DNA of 64,000 nt from an uncultured Planctomycetaceae bacterium (GTDB lineage Bacteria; Planctomycetota; Planctomycetia; Planctomycetales; Planctomycetaceae): contig CAIQIE010000354.1 in the NCBI GenBank assembly GCA_903871805.1, positions 1 to 64,000 of the forward strand. The letters run 5' to 3'. Below are positions 9,331 to 19,864 of this stretch, piece after piece; the first letter of the stretch is position 1; each line of letters starts with the position of its first letter. The position numbers were made by a program, and so were the translations under genes. The notes under the pieces are model-generated. The model was not told the DNA's origin. It worked only from the letters and a program-made list of their open reading frames with translations, and did no database searches.

Positions 9331-11409
9331 ATGACCACCAATTTGAATCCTCTGCTGATTTCGACAGGCCTGCCAGCGTATGATCAGATTCAGGCGGAGC
9401 ACATTGTTCCGGCTGTTCACAAGTGGCTGCAGCGATGCCGGGATATCCTGAGTACGCTGGAAGCATCGGCAGAGGCTACGTGGGCATCGCTGATGCAGCC
9501 ACTGGAGGAGATTGATCTGCTGTTTGAATACGGATGGTCACCTGTGGGGCATTTGCTGAGCGTTGCGAACTCGGATGAACTTCGAGTGGCCCATGATGAG
9601 GTGATGCCGCAGGTGGTGACATTCGGGCTGGAGTTGCGTCAGAGCGAAGCGGTCTATCGTCGGTTGCTTGCGATTCGTTCTTCCAGCGAGTGGATGGGTT
9701 TCAGCAGCGCGCGTCAGCGGATCATCGCCCGCATGATTCAGAATGCGGAGCAGTCTGGAATCAGTCTTTCGGGAAAGGATCGTGAGCGATTTAATGAGAT
9801 CGAGCAGGAGTTATCGCAGCTGTCCAATGATTTTTCGAATCATTTGCTGGATGCGACCAAGGCGTGGTTTCTGGACATCACAAACGTAACAGAGATCGTG
9901 GGGCTGCCGGAAAGTTTGCTGCGTCTCGCGGCAGCGTCCTGGTCGCGGGCTGAGGGTCACCGGGATTTGCCGCCGGCGACTTCTGAAGGTGGGCCGTGGA
10001 GGATTACCCTGGATCAGCCGTGTTTTGGGCCATTTATGGAGCACAGTCGGAACCGTGAGCTGCGTGAGCAGGTTTACCGAGCCTATATGACGCGTGCTGG
10101 CTCCGGTTCCACAGACAATTCGCCGCTGATTACGAGGATTCTGAGTCTTAAACGCGAGCAGGCAAAGTTGCTGGGGTATGAGAGTTATGCCGACCTGAGT
10201 CTCTCGCGAAAGATGGCCGGGGATGTCGCCGCGGTGCAGCAGATGTTTGACAGGCTGCTTGCAGCATCTCTTGATCCTGCGAAAAAGGAGCTGGAAGAAA
10301 TCACAGCGCTGGCTCAGGCGAGTGGGCATGCAGGAAGTCTTCTGCACTGGGACATTGCGTTCTGGGCCGAGCGTCTCCGAGAGCAGACGTTTGCTTTTAC
10401 GGACGAACAGTTGCGGCCGTATTTTTCCCTGGATCGAGTGTTGAATGGGCTGTTTGACTTGTGTGATCGGTTGTTTGGGATTCGCGTTCAGCGTGCTGAC
10501 CGAACAGCTCCTGTGTGGAATGCAGACGTTCGTTACTACGAAGTGTTTGATGATGCGGGGCGGCACATTGCCGGCTTCTACCTTGATCCGTATTCGCGGC
10601 CGCAGGACAAGCGGGGTGGAGCATGGATGAATGACTGCGTAACGCGATCGATCAGTGCCACGCAAATTCGGTTGCCCGTGGCCCATTTGGTTTGCAACAG
10701 CACACCACCTGCCGGTGACGTACCATCGCTGATGACATTTCGGGAAGTGGAAACGCTGTTTCATGAATTTGGACATGGCCTGCAGCATATGCTGACAGCG
10801 GTGGATGAGCGGGATGCGGCCGGGATCAACGGTGTGGAATGGGATGCCGTAGAACTGCCCAGCCAGTTTATGGAGTATTGGTGCCTGCATCGGGCAACGC
10901 TGATGAATATGGCCCGCCATTACGTTACAGGGGACAGTCTTCCGGAGGATCTGTATGAGAAGTTGCGGCAGGCAAGGACTTACCGCGCGGCGACTCAGAT
11001 GCTGCGGCAGTTGCAGCTGGGAATGACTGATATTTCACTGCACCACGGGTACAACCCTGACGGGGAAGAAACGCCGTTTGATGCGGAAAAACGGATCCTG
11101 TCGATAACGAGTCTGCTGCCTCCGCTTCCGGAAAACCGTTTCCTTTGTTCGTTCCAGCATATTTTTGCTGGCGGCTATTCGGCAGGTTACTACAGTTACA
11201 AGTGGGCGGAAGTTCTGAGCGCGGATGCATTTGGAGCGTTTGAAGAGGCTGGTGTGGACAACGAACCGGCCGTTCAGAGAGTTGGTCGACGGTTTCGCGA
11301 TACGGTCCTGGCTCAGGGAGGAAGTCGCCATCCGATGGAGATTTTTCGCGACTTTCGGGGACGTGATCCGGATCCATCAGCGTTGCTGCGACACAGTGGG
11401 CTGAAGTAG
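9331..11409 (+). CDS. prlC: M3 family oligopeptidase A-like metallopeptidase
   Basis: 692 aa; zinc-binding HEFGH in ETLFHEFGHGLQHMLTAV and M3-type FAGGYSAGYYSYKWAEVLSADAF. Confidence 0.92.
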   Translation: MTTNLNPLLISTGLPAYDQIQAEHIVPAVHKWLQRCRDILSTLEASAEATWASLMQPLEEIDLLFEYGWSPVGHLLSVANSDELRVAHDEVMPQVVTFGLELRQSEAVYRRLLAIRSSSEWMGFSSARQRIIARMIQNAEQSGISLSGKDRERFNEIEQELSQLSNDFSNHLLDATKAWFLDITNVTEIVGLPESLLRLAAASWSRAEGHRDLPPATSEGGPWRITLDQPCFGPFMEHSRNRELREQVYRAYMTRAGSGSTDNSPLITRILSLKREQAKLLGYESYADLSLSRKMAGDVAAVQQMFDRLLAASLDPAKKELEEITALAQASGHAGSLLHWDIAFWAERLREQTFAFTDEQLRPYFSLDRVLNGLFDLCDRLFGIRVQRADRTAPVWNADVRYYEVFDDAGRHIAGFYLDPYSRPQDKRGGAWMNDCVTRSISATQIRLPVAHLVCNSTPPAGDVPSLMTFREVETLFHEFGHGLQHMLTAVDERDAAGINGVEWDAVELPSQFMEYWCLHRATLMNMARHYVTGDSLPEDLYEKLRQARTYRAATQMLRQLQLGMTDISLHHGYNPDGEETPFDAEKRILSITSLLPPLPENRFLCSFQHIFAGGYSAGYYSYKWAEVLSADAFGAFEEAGVDNEPAVQRVGRRFRDTVLAQGGSRHPMEIFRDFRGRDPDPSALLRHSGLK

Positions 11410-11543
11410 ATTAAAGCAATTGAAGATCAGGGCCGCTCGGGAGGAACAGGCGAGTGTAAATCCCGGCAGTGTCAACAGAGGTGTTCCCGCTGCAGTCTCC
11501 GGGCTGCTGCGGGGAATTGATCAGAAAGTTCGGTGGTGCATCG

Positions 11544-12950
11544 ATGCAAAGTCCTTCGGAAAAGCATTTCGATGTGATAGTGATCGGAACAGGGCCTGGT
11601 GGTGAAGGCGCTTCAATGGAAGCCACCAAGCAGGGGAAACGAGTCTGTGCGGTTGAGCGGATGGCGTCGATCGGTGGAGCGTGCACGCATCTTGGGACGA
11701 TTCCCAGCAAGTCGCTTCGGGCAGCCATCTACCGTCTGATGGACGTCAACTCGGCCCCCATTTTCAAACAGCTGGGCATCAATCTGACCATTAGCTTTCG
11801 TGACCTTCGTCGCAGCGCGCAGTCGGTCATTGATCAGCAGGTCAGCATGCGCCGCAGCTTCTACGACCGAAACGACGTGGAGGTACTGGCAGGGCAGGCA
11901 CAGTTCCTGGATCCGCATCGGATTTTGGTCCAGCATGATGATGGCAGCACAACGATCGCGCACGGCCGCAATTTTGTGATTGCCGCCGGTTCCCGCCCGT
12001 ATCGACCCCCGGAAATTGACTTCAATCATCCGCGAGTGTTTGACAGCGATACCATTCTGAATCTCCCTGAAACGCCCCGCAGTATGACAATTTACGGCGC
12101 GGGTGTTATCGGCTGCGAGTATGCGTCCATGTTTCGCAATCTGCAGGTTAAACTGAATCTGGTCAACACGCGGCCCAAAATGCTGGAGTTTCTGGATGAT
12201 GAAATCTGTGACGCGCTGGCCTATCACATGCGTGATACCGGGGTGCGAATTCGAAACAATGAAACATTCGATAAACTTGAGACTTTTGACGATCACGTTG
12301 TCTTGCATCTGAAATCCGGAAAGCAGCTGAAGAGTGACGTACTGCTGTGGGCCAATGGACGTACGGGAAATACGGACGGTCTTGGACTGGAAAATGTTGG
12401 TCTGAAACCCAATCATCGAGGGCAGCTGGATGTCAACGAGAACATGCAGACCAGCCAGCCGCACATCTACGCCGTAGGCGATGTGATCGGCGTACCCGCT
12501 CTGGCCAGTGCCGCTTACATTCAGGGGCGATACGCCGCAAGGCATCTGGGAGAAGGTGGGGCAGAGAAGATTCGCATCAGTGACATTCCCGCCGGGATTT
12601 ATACAAGCCCGGAAATCAGCAGTATTGGAAAGACGGAACGCGAACTGACAGAAGAGTGCATTCCATACGAGGTGGGGCATTCCATGTTCAAGAATCTCGC
12701 CAGGGCCCAGATTATGGGGCGGCCTGTCGGCATGCTGAAGATTCTGTTTCACAGGGACACCCTGGAAATTCTGGGAGTGCACTGTTTCGGAGTGAATGCC
12801 AGCGAGATCATTCACATTGGGCAGGCCATTATGACGCAACCGGCACCGCATAATTCGTTGCTCTATTTCATCAATACAACATTCAACTATCCGACGATGG
12901 CCGAGGCGTATCGCGTGGCTGCGCTGAATGGCTACAACCGCATTTATTAG
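11544..12950 (+). CDS. sthA: Si-specific NAD(P)+ transhydrogenase (soluble pyridine nucleotide transhydrogenase)
   Basis: [47 protein letters not shown] (no CxxxxC redox pair), second Rossmann motif [16 protein letters not shown]. Likely start at the internal ATG of ORF 11469..12950. Confidence 0.9.
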   Translation: MQSPSEKHFDVIVIGTGPGGEGASMEATKQGKRVCAVERMASIGGACTHLGTIPSKSLRAAIYRLMDVNSAPIFKQLGINLTISFRDLRRSAQSVIDQQVSMRRSFYDRNDVEVLAGQAQFLDPHRILVQHDDGSTTIAHGRNFVIAAGSRPYRPPEIDFNHPRVFDSDTILNLPETPRSMTIYGAGVIGCEYASMFRNLQVKLNLVNTRPKMLEFLDDEICDALAYHMRDTGVRIRNNETFDKLETFDDHVVLHLKSGKQLKSDVLLWANGRTGNTDGLGLENVGLKPNHRGQLDVNENMQTSQPHIYAVGDVIGVPALASAAYIQGRYAARHLGEGGAEKIRISDIPAGIYTSPEISSIGKTERELTEECIPYEVGHSMFKNLARAQIMGRPVGMLKILFHRDTLEILGVHCFGVNASEIIHIGQAIMTQPAPHNSLLYFINTTFNYPTMAEAYRVAALNGYNRIY

Positions 12951-13407
12951 GCGAGTTGTTTCTGCTGGCCCGCAGCGTCCGTCCGAGGAACACGCAAAAC
13001 TAATTCTGAGATTCGGCTTTAAGAAAAAAATCCTCGCAACGAATCCGATTCATGCTTCAGCGTGCAGGTGCGTCACGCTGTAGCTGGAATTCCTGAGATT
13101 TTCCGCGATTTTCAGCGGGATTTTCCGGGGATTTTCAGTGGAATGCGACGATCTTCCCGCTAAACTTGGGTTTGGTGGTGAAACCCCCATCGAGTCGTTT
13201 GGTGCAGACGAGATTGGTAACACTCACGTCGTCCAGCGGTTCGTTGAGGTAGTTTTGGGATGACCTTGGCGGAGCTCCGCCACGTGTTTCCATGGCGAAC
13301 ATTGCCATGTGTCAATTTAGGCTGATTGTTCCGTAGATTTCTGCAACAGTGCTGGATGTGTTGGCGATGTGCGGCCTTCAGCGCGATTTTACTGCGTGGC
13401 AACACTC

Positions 13408-14340
13408 ATGAAATCAATGTCACTTTTTGCTTCGACGCTGTTCCTGATGACTTGCTGCTGGGCTGACTCCGCTTCAGGGCAGTCCGGTGGGGCGACGTCA
13501 GCGGGATCCAGCGGACTTTCTGGTCTTAGCAGTGCTCAGCTGTCTGGCCTGTCGTCCAAACTGTCGGGGCTTCCGTCGCTGAATGCCTCTCAGATATCCA
13601 GCCTGTCGTCGCAGTTGTCGGGGCTTTCGTCGCTGAATGCTTCCCAGATCTCCAGCTTAACCTCGCGGTTGTCTGGGCTCTCTTCACTGAGCGCGTCCCA
13701 GATCTCCAGCCTAACGTCGCAGCTGTCAGGACTTTCATCGTCTGGAGTCAGTGGACTTTCTGGCAGTGGCACCAACTCATCTACGTCGACTTCGGGATTG
13801 GGCACGGCAGGCTCCTCAACTACCAGCACGACTGGTGGAGGTTCCAGTAGCTCTGGTGGCATGTCCGGGGCGGGCTTCGGAGGCACTGGCTTTGCTGCGG
13901 GCGGATCCACTGATGCCGCGAACGGGTTTGTAGGTGGAAATCAGAGCGAGAATTTTGTTGGTGCGGGTCAGCAAGGTAATCGAACAAACACAAACCAACA
14001 GTTCCAGGCCTTTCAGGGAACCCAGAACAACTCCAATCAAGGCTCTCAATCGTCCGGAACACCACGTCAGATAAAGACTGCACTGCGGGTGAATTTTTCA
14101 TTTCCCGCGACTGCTCAGGTACGGTCGCAGGGAAAGATGGCTGCAGCTAATTCACCGTCCCTCGAGAGATACGTGACTCGGTATCCAGAACTGAGTGGCA
14201 TCGTCGTCAGCCTGCAGGAGAACGGTGTCGTTGTCCTTTCCGGTGAAACCACCTCCGTTGAGAGTGCGCGGCTGGCCGCCAATCTTGTGCGACTTCAACC
14301 TGGGGTTCGTCGGGTCGAGAATCAGACCAATCTGAGGTAA
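13408..14340 (+). CDS. Secreted low-complexity repeat protein with C-terminal BON-like domain (paralog 1)
   Basis: Signal peptide MKSMSLFASTLFLMTCCWADSASG, three 18-aa LSGLSSLNASQISSLTS repeats, then PELSGIVVSLQENGVVVLSGETTSVESARLAANLVRLQPGVRRVENQTNL. Confidence 0.8.
   Translation: MKSMSLFASTLFLMTCCWADSASGQSGGATSAGSSGLSGLSSAQLSGLSSKLSGLPSLNASQISSLSSQLSGLSSLNASQISSLTSRLSGLSSLSASQISSLTSQLSGLSSSGVSGLSGSGTNSSTSTSGLGTAGSSTTSTTGGGSSSSGGMSGAGFGGTGFAAGGSTDAANGFVGGNQSENFVGAGQQGNRTNTNQQFQAFQGTQNNSNQGSQSSGTPRQIKTALRVNFSFPATAQVRSQGKMAAANSPSLERYVTRYPELSGIVVSLQENGVVVLSGETTSVESARLAANLVRLQPGVRRVENQTNLR
13561..13722 (+). repeat. Three in-frame 54-bp tandem repeats (18 aa units)
   Basis: Units LSGLPSLNASQISSLSSQ / LSGLSSLNASQISSLTSR / LSGLSSLSASQISSLTSQ at 13561-13614, 13615-13668 and 13669-13722. 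Confidence 0.9.
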
Positions 14341-14669
14341 TAGTGCGTGCTGCTTTCGCCGTGGTTGGTCCCGGCAATGTGTAATTGATAGGCCGAAAGC
14401 GAGTTTCCAACGCCCACCACGGGCCATTGCCCAACTCGGCTAAAGTGGGCCGTTACTCAGTGTTGGCCGAGATCTCCACAAACACTGCAGCACCGCCAGG
14501 CAAAACTCGCCATCGAACAGTAGGATTGCTCCGGCATTTGCCCTCCGGGAAATTCAATTGTTTGGCAGATTCGGTCAACAGGCATGGCTGGAAGTATGGC
14601 GTAGACTTTAACCTGGCTGGTCGCATGGAAAAGCGGCTGAAAAACGTTGCAAACCATTCCGGCGGTACA

Positions 14670-14900
14670 CAAACCATGGCGAACCAATTTTCGAACGAGT
14701 TCGTGACGACATCAGGGGATTCAGCGGCACCTGATCGCAGACGATTCCGGAAACATGTCTGTGCCGATGAACTGTGGGCAGATCGAGCATTGAGGCCCGT
14801 TCCGTAAGTTTCGGAATGAGGCGTTGGATCCTCCATTTTCGTGATCCGGGCAGGTTCGCAGATCAGGCCGTTACCGTCGAAATGGGCCGAAATTCTACCA
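14670..14900 (-). pseudogene. Decayed fragment of the lnt 3' end (apolipoprotein N-acyltransferase C-terminus)
   Basis: Frame 14608..14790(-) encodes VHRHRHVSGIVCDQVPLNPLMSSRTRSKIGSPWF versus Lnt GHWHRQFSGIVSGQVPLDPRTSLYTRFGDWF. Nucleotide alignment to 16425-16625 is visible (e.g. agcggcacctgatcgcagacgattccggaaa / agcggcacctgcccggagacgatcccggaaa). Confidence 0.8.
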
Positions 14901-15341
14901 AACGCTGATCGGCACCAGGGTGGTAATCGAATACTAAATTAAGGCCTCCCATTCATCGTGGTAAGGTCAGGTTTGAGGAGTGCTAATCCGGTAAGGCTGT
15001 TTGCCCGACTGGCGAAATTAACGAAAATTCCCCGCGATTCCTTGGGGAATTTGGGAAAAGTCGCAGTGGAAACCGACGATCTTCTCATTAGAATTCGTGT
15101 GGTGGATGTTTTCGGTGACTGGTGTTTCTGCCAGTTGCCGAGATTCTTCACCAGGTTGGCCCCCTGCAGGTCTTCCGGCGACGTCCGTTTCATCGTTGGT
15201 TTTTGTCTCTTCAATAGCCTTCGCGTGTGACTGGATTGCTCATCCTGTTTTTGACTTGTTCCCGGTTTTCAACCAGACGTTTGCTGGGTCACGTGGAGTT
15301 CCTCCAGTTCCCGGCAGTCGGACGCTGCACGGCTTACTCCT

Positions 15342-16148
15342 ATGAGACGAGTTTCGATTTCTGCCCTGGTAGTTTTCCTTGGTTGTTTCGGGCTGAACAC
15401 AGCGATTGCCCAATCAGGGGGCAATGGCGGTGGAAACAGTGGCTTTAGCGGCAGTGGGCTTTCGGGCTCGGGCTCCAGTGGCCTTTCGGGCGCAGGATTC
15501 AGTGGTTTATCTGCTGCAGGGGTGTCATCCTTAAGTTCCTCGCAAATGTCTGCGCTCTCGGCATTAGGTGTGAGTGGTTTGGGAAGCGGAACAACAGGCA
15601 CGTCATCCACTTCTCGTACAGGGACGAATGGCACTACGGGCGGTACCGGGACAACAGGAAATACGGGCGGCACCGGTGGAACCGGCAATGCGACTGGCGG
15701 TACCGGTACTGGTGCCGGCAATGGCAATGGGTTTGTCGGCGGAAATCAGAGCCAGACGTTTGTCGGTGCCGGGCAGCAACAGCAGGGGAACCGAACAAAC
15801 ACGAATCGGCAGTTTCAGTTTCAGGCGGCTCAGAACAATTCCATGCAAAGCAGCCAGTCAACAGGAACGCCGAGGCAGGTAAAAACCGCTCTGCGAGTGA
15901 ACTTTTCCTTCCCAGCCACAGCCCAGGCGGACTCGCGGGGAAAACTTGCCAAGGCTAACGTGGCATCGCTCGATCGTTACGTGTCGCGATACCCGGAGTT
16001 GTCCGGGATTGCCGTCAGCCTGCAGCCGAATGGGGTTGCGGTCTTGTCTGGTGAAACAGCCTCAGCTGAGACGGCTAAACTTGCAGAGAATCTTGTACGG
16101 TTGCAACCCGGTGTCCGCTTTGTTGAAAATCAAACAAGCATCAAATGA
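15342..16148 (+). CDS. Secreted Gly/Ser/Thr-rich protein with C-terminal BON-like domain (paralog 2)
   Basis: Signal peptide MRRVSISALVVFLGCFGLNTAIAQ; C-terminus GTPRQVKTALRVNFSFPATAQ...PELSGIAVSLQPNGVAVLSGETASAETAKLAENLVRLQPGVRFVENQTSIK closely matches paralog 1. Confidence 0.85.
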   Translation: MRRVSISALVVFLGCFGLNTAIAQSGGNGGGNSGFSGSGLSGSGSSGLSGAGFSGLSAAGVSSLSSSQMSALSALGVSGLGSGTTGTSSTSRTGTNGTTGGTGTTGNTGGTGGTGNATGGTGTGAGNGNGFVGGNQSQTFVGAGQQQQGNRTNTNRQFQFQAAQNNSMQSSQSTGTPRQVKTALRVNFSFPATAQADSRGKLAKANVASLDRYVSRYPELSGIAVSLQPNGVAVLSGETASAETAKLAENLVRLQPGVRFVENQTSIK

Positions 16149-16320
16149 TTCACCACGGTTTGGTCTGACTGATCGTGCCTGAGCGACAGTCTGTATGGGA
16201 TGAGTTCCTGGGGATTGAACTCTTTGTTGTTCAATCGACTGACGCCGCTTCAGTTTATTTGGATTCCCTTGCGTGCGGGTGAATGATTTTTGGCTGGACA
16301 GTGCTTCGGTCATGCTTCTG

Positions 16321-18195
16321 TCATTCAGGCAGAGCTCGCGGCTCCGATGGGCGTAACCAACCGGCGGCGGTGGTGCTCACTATCGTCAGCAGCAGGCAGA
16401 GTCCTGCAAACCAGTCCCCAAATCGTGTGTAGAGTGACGTTCTTGGATCGAGCGGCACCTGCCCGGAGACGATCCCGGAAAACTGTCTGTGCCAATGGCC
16501 CGTGTCTGGATCGCGCATTGAGCCGAGTTCCGTAAACTTCGCAACGCTCTGCAAGGGTTCTTCCATTTTCATAATGCGGTCGGGTTCGCGAATTCGGCCA
16601 TTCCCGTCGATGAAGGCCGAGATTCCTCCGTTGACGGAGCGAACCATGGGTATGCGATTTTCCACGCAGCGGAATGCCGCGGTAATCAGATGCTGATCGA
16701 GTTCACTGCTTCCATGAAACCACGCGTCATTGGTTAGGTTGATCAGGAGGTCTGCCGGGGCCCCGTCGGGACTTTCCTGCGCGGCCATGCGTCTGACCAG
16801 GTGTGGCACAGTGTCTTCAAAACAGATTAGCGGGGCAGCGTTCCAGGATCCGTACTCAAAGAGTCTTACGTCTTTTCCGGCAGAAATTCCAAATCCGGCA
16901 CCAAAGGGCGTTAGATCACGGAGCCACGGCAACAAGTCTCTCATCGGAATGTACTCTCCAAAGATGACTCGATGGATCTTGTCATACCGAGACACATAGC
17001 CGAGATCAGGGCGGATGAATGCGGCCGAGTTGAATGTTCGTGGTCCGTTCCGCTCCGCCACCGTTGCTTCCAGACCGATCACGAGTGCGGCGCCAGTTCC
17101 CTGAGCATGACCAGCCAGACTTTTCTGCACTTCCTGATTGCGGAATGGCTCGACAATCAGATGAGCGTCTTTGCCGTAGTCGCGCAGCACTTCAAGTGGC
17201 ACCTGAGCAAGAATCTCTTCGTCCGAAACGCCCTCTGCGACCGTACGTTCCGGCCACGGGAACATGGTCTCTGGCCATACGACGAAGTCAGGCTGCAGTG
17301 GGATGGAGTTCTGCATCAGTGTATTGTGAACTCGGAACCGATTTAGAGTGAGCTTGCTGTCGTGCTTGAGTTCCGGAGGGAAATTGCCCTGAATCAAAGC
17401 CACAACAGGTCCGGGAGGAAAGCGATCCGCGGGCATCTGGCGAAGAAGGCCGTAACCGAGACAGCAGATCACGATGGCGATGGTGAAGATGGCGGAGTGA
17501 GAGGATGCCCCGTCGCTGGCGGCGTTGATATCAAGGTTCAGGCGGCGCAGAAAACGTGCTGGAACTCTTACTGCAATTGCTGCAGAGACAAGTGCGACTA
17601 CAAAGCTCACACCATATGCCCCGGTTATGTCGGAAATCTGAATCATGGCTGTCCAGCGGTACTGAGAATGGCCGAGGTAGTACCAGGAAAATCCGGTCAG
17701 CAGATGGGCGCGAGCTAACTCGAGGGCCGTCCAGACAATGGGGGCAGAGAGCCAGAGCGGGAAACGGCAACGCACTGCTCTGCGCGTAAGCCAGACAAAA
17801 ACTGGAAAGAACAGTCCCACCCACAGGGAAAGGGCAACGAGTGCCAGATACATGGCGGGGTGCCCGAGTCGCATCCACTGCAATGTTGCTATGCCCCAGC
17901 TGAAACCAGCTAACCAGATCAGGGAGAAGGACCATGCCGGTAGCGATTGAAGTCGGCAGAGTTGCAGGATTGGCACCAGAGCCAGCCATGCCGCAGGAGC
18001 CAGTTCTACAGGAGTGAATGACAGCCAGAGCAGCAGCGAGCTGGAGAGCGTCAGGAGGAACACGGATCGAACGGATCCGATACCGAGAGGGTGTTCAATC
18101 CGCCCCGACGCCAGGATTCTGCGTACCTCCGGTCGAAGAGAACCTCCATTCCCGGATTGTGGCGTCGTGCAAGACATAGCAAAGCATCCGTGCAT
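16321..18195 (-). CDS. lnt: Apolipoprotein N-acyltransferase
   Basis: 624 aa; multi-pass N-terminus, carbon-nitrogen hydrolase region (VALIQGNFPPE, VWPETMFPWPE, YDKIHRVIFGEYIPMRDLLPWLRDLTPF, PLICFEDTVPHLVR, NLTNDAWFHGSSELDQH). Confidence 0.93.
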   Translation of the reverse strand: MHGCFAMSCTTPQSGNGGSLRPEVRRILASGRIEHPLGIGSVRSVFLLTLSSSLLLWLSFTPVELAPAAWLALVPILQLCRLQSLPAWSFSLIWLAGFSWGIATLQWMRLGHPAMYLALVALSLWVGLFFPVFVWLTRRAVRCRFPLWLSAPIVWTALELARAHLLTGFSWYYLGHSQYRWTAMIQISDITGAYGVSFVVALVSAAIAVRVPARFLRRLNLDINAASDGASSHSAIFTIAIVICCLGYGLLRQMPADRFPPGPVVALIQGNFPPELKHDSKLTLNRFRVHNTLMQNSIPLQPDFVVWPETMFPWPERTVAEGVSDEEILAQVPLEVLRDYGKDAHLIVEPFRNQEVQKSLAGHAQGTGAALVIGLEATVAERNGPRTFNSAAFIRPDLGYVSRYDKIHRVIFGEYIPMRDLLPWLRDLTPFGAGFGISAGKDVRLFEYGSWNAAPLICFEDTVPHLVRRMAAQESPDGAPADLLINLTNDAWFHGSSELDQHLITAAFRCVENRIPMVRSVNGGISAFIDGNGRIREPDRIMKMEEPLQSVAKFTELGSMRDPDTGHWHRQFSGIVSGQVPLDPRTSLYTRFGDWFAGLCLLLTIVSTTAAGWLRPSEPRALPE

Positions 18196-18227
18196 GAAAA
18201 GAAAAGAAGCACCAGGATTTACGGTCG

Positions 18228-18273
18228 AAAAAAATCGCAGGTCAGCTGGACCTCTGTGTCCGGCTGACCTGCG
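18228..18273 (-). terminator. Intrinsic terminator downstream of metK
   Basis: Minus strand CGCAGGTCAGC-16 nt loop-GCTGACCTGCG, perfect 11-bp stem, followed by ATTTTTTTT. Confidence 0.85.
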
Positions 18274-18284
18274 TTGCTTAGAAA

Positions 18285-19424
18285 TTACTTCGCGGCCTTT
18301 TTCAGCACTTTAGCCTTGTCGGTCGCTTCCCATGTGAAAGTCGCACCGGAGCGGCCGAAGTGACCACCTTCCGCTGTTTTCAGGAATACCGGGCGACGCA
18401 ACTTGAGGTGCTCGATAATGCCTTTTGGTGTGAGCGGGAAGTGTTCGCGGACAAGTTCTTCAATCCGACTCTCGGCAATCTTCGCAGTGCCGAACGTGTC
18501 CACTCGGATACTGACCGGGTCGGCAACACCGATTGCGTAAGCCAGCTGCACTTCACACTGATCGGCCAATCCTGCGGCGACGATGTTCTTGGCTACATAG
18601 CGACCCATGTAGGCCGCGGAACGGTCAACCTTGGTAGCGTCTTTACCTGAGAAGGCGCCGCCGCCGTGACGTCCCCAGCCGCCGTAGGTGTCCACAATGA
18701 TCTTTCGGCCAGTCAGACCGGTGTCACCATGCGGACCTCCGACAACAAATCTTCCCGTTGGGTTGATGTGGTATTTGGTCTTGCTGTCCAGAAGTTCAGC
18801 CGGAATCACCTTGCCGATCACTTCCTTCTTCACAAAGTTGGTGATTTCCTTCTGAGTGACCTTTTCTGCGTGCTGGGTGGAAATAACGATCGCATCCACT
18901 CGAACCGGCGTTGCTCCGTCATACTCTACCGTAACCTGACTCTTGCTGTCAGGACGCAGCCAGTTGACGAGGCCTTCTTTGCGCACTTCCGTCAGACGAT
19001 TGATCAGGCGATGAGCAAACGCGATGGGTACCGGCATCAGCTCTTCGGTCTGATTGCACGCATATCCGAACATCAGGCCCTGATCGCCAGCACCGTCTTT
19101 GTCGACGCCCTGAGCAATGTCCGGGCTCTGACTGTGCAGAGCCACAAAGATGCGGCAGGAGTCGGCGTTAAATCCGATGTCATCTGATGTGTAGCCAATG
19201 TCACGAATAACCCTGCGAGTGACTCCGACATAATCAACCTTCGCCTTGGTCGTGATCTCTCCGGCCAGTACGACCAGGTCCGTTGTGCAGAGCGTTTCAC
19301 AGGCCACGCGGGACATAGGGTCCTGCTCCAGAATGGCATCCAGGATACCGTCTGACACCTGATCGGAAACCTTGTCCGGATGCCCCTGACTCACAGATTC
19401 GCTGGTGAAGAAAAACCGGGCCAT
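18285..19424 (-). CDS. metK: S-adenosylmethionine synthetase
   Basis: 379 aa; [96 protein letters not shown]. Confidence 0.98.
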   Translation of the reverse strand: MARFFFTSESVSQGHPDKVSDQVSDGILDAILEQDPMSRVACETLCTTDLVVLAGEITTKAKVDYVGVTRRVIRDIGYTSDDIGFNADSCRIFVALHSQSPDIAQGVDKDGAGDQGLMFGYACNQTEELMPVPIAFAHRLINRLTEVRKEGLVNWLRPDSKSQVTVEYDGATPVRVDAIVISTQHAEKVTQKEITNFVKKEVIGKVIPAELLDSKTKYHINPTGRFVVGGPHGDTGLTGRKIIVDTYGGWGRHGGGAFSGKDATKVDRSAAYMGRYVAKNIVAAGLADQCEVQLAYAIGVADPVSIRVDTFGTAKIAESRIEELVREHFPLTPKGIIEHLKLRRPVFLKTAEGGHFGRSGATFTWEATDKAKVLKKAAK

Positions 19425-19864
19425 TGTTCAGTTCCTTCTGAGGCCAAAACCTCAGCTTTTTAGAATCCCACTCGACACGCTGCAGTGGTGCGATGCACCA
19501 TCCGCTTCCGTTGTTTTCTGAATTCGCCAGCGCACCACACGCATGGCGGTTAGATATTCAGAGACGGTGTCTATGATCTGATCATCCCCCCCGAATGGAT
19601 TTCGGAGCTGATCACGAGGTACGGAGTTTAGCGTATGAACGCGGTGCCACAACAGATTTCAGGCTACAAACACCCGCGAAACAGCGTCATCTTCCGGAAA
19701 ATGCAACGGTTGGTTTGATTGCGTTGAATTCAGATCCGTTGCCAGTCAGAAGTCGGGCGGCATGGCTGTTCGGTACTGATCAATCAATAGAGGCCGCTGC
19801 GGGTCATCAGACAAATTACTCCCTTGCGGCCATCGTGGCCGCACTGCACTTTCGGACCTGAACT

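Noticed and set aside
9811-10920. 369-aa minus-strand ORF
   Set aside because: Antisense to the M3 peptidase gene; low-quality composition rich in Arg/His/Gln/Pro.
11613-12851. 412-aa minus-strand ORF
   Set aside because: Fully antisense to sthA, which has unmistakable family motifs. The antisense translation has no recognisable domain and is typical of GC-rich shadow ORFs.
13561-13722. Tandem repeats considered as a possible CRISPR array
   Set aside because: Units are contiguous, in frame and coding, with no spacers.
14385-14807. 140-aa plus-strand ORF between the two BON paralogs
   Set aside because: Overlaps the decayed lnt fragment on the opposite strand; better explained as pseudogene sequence.
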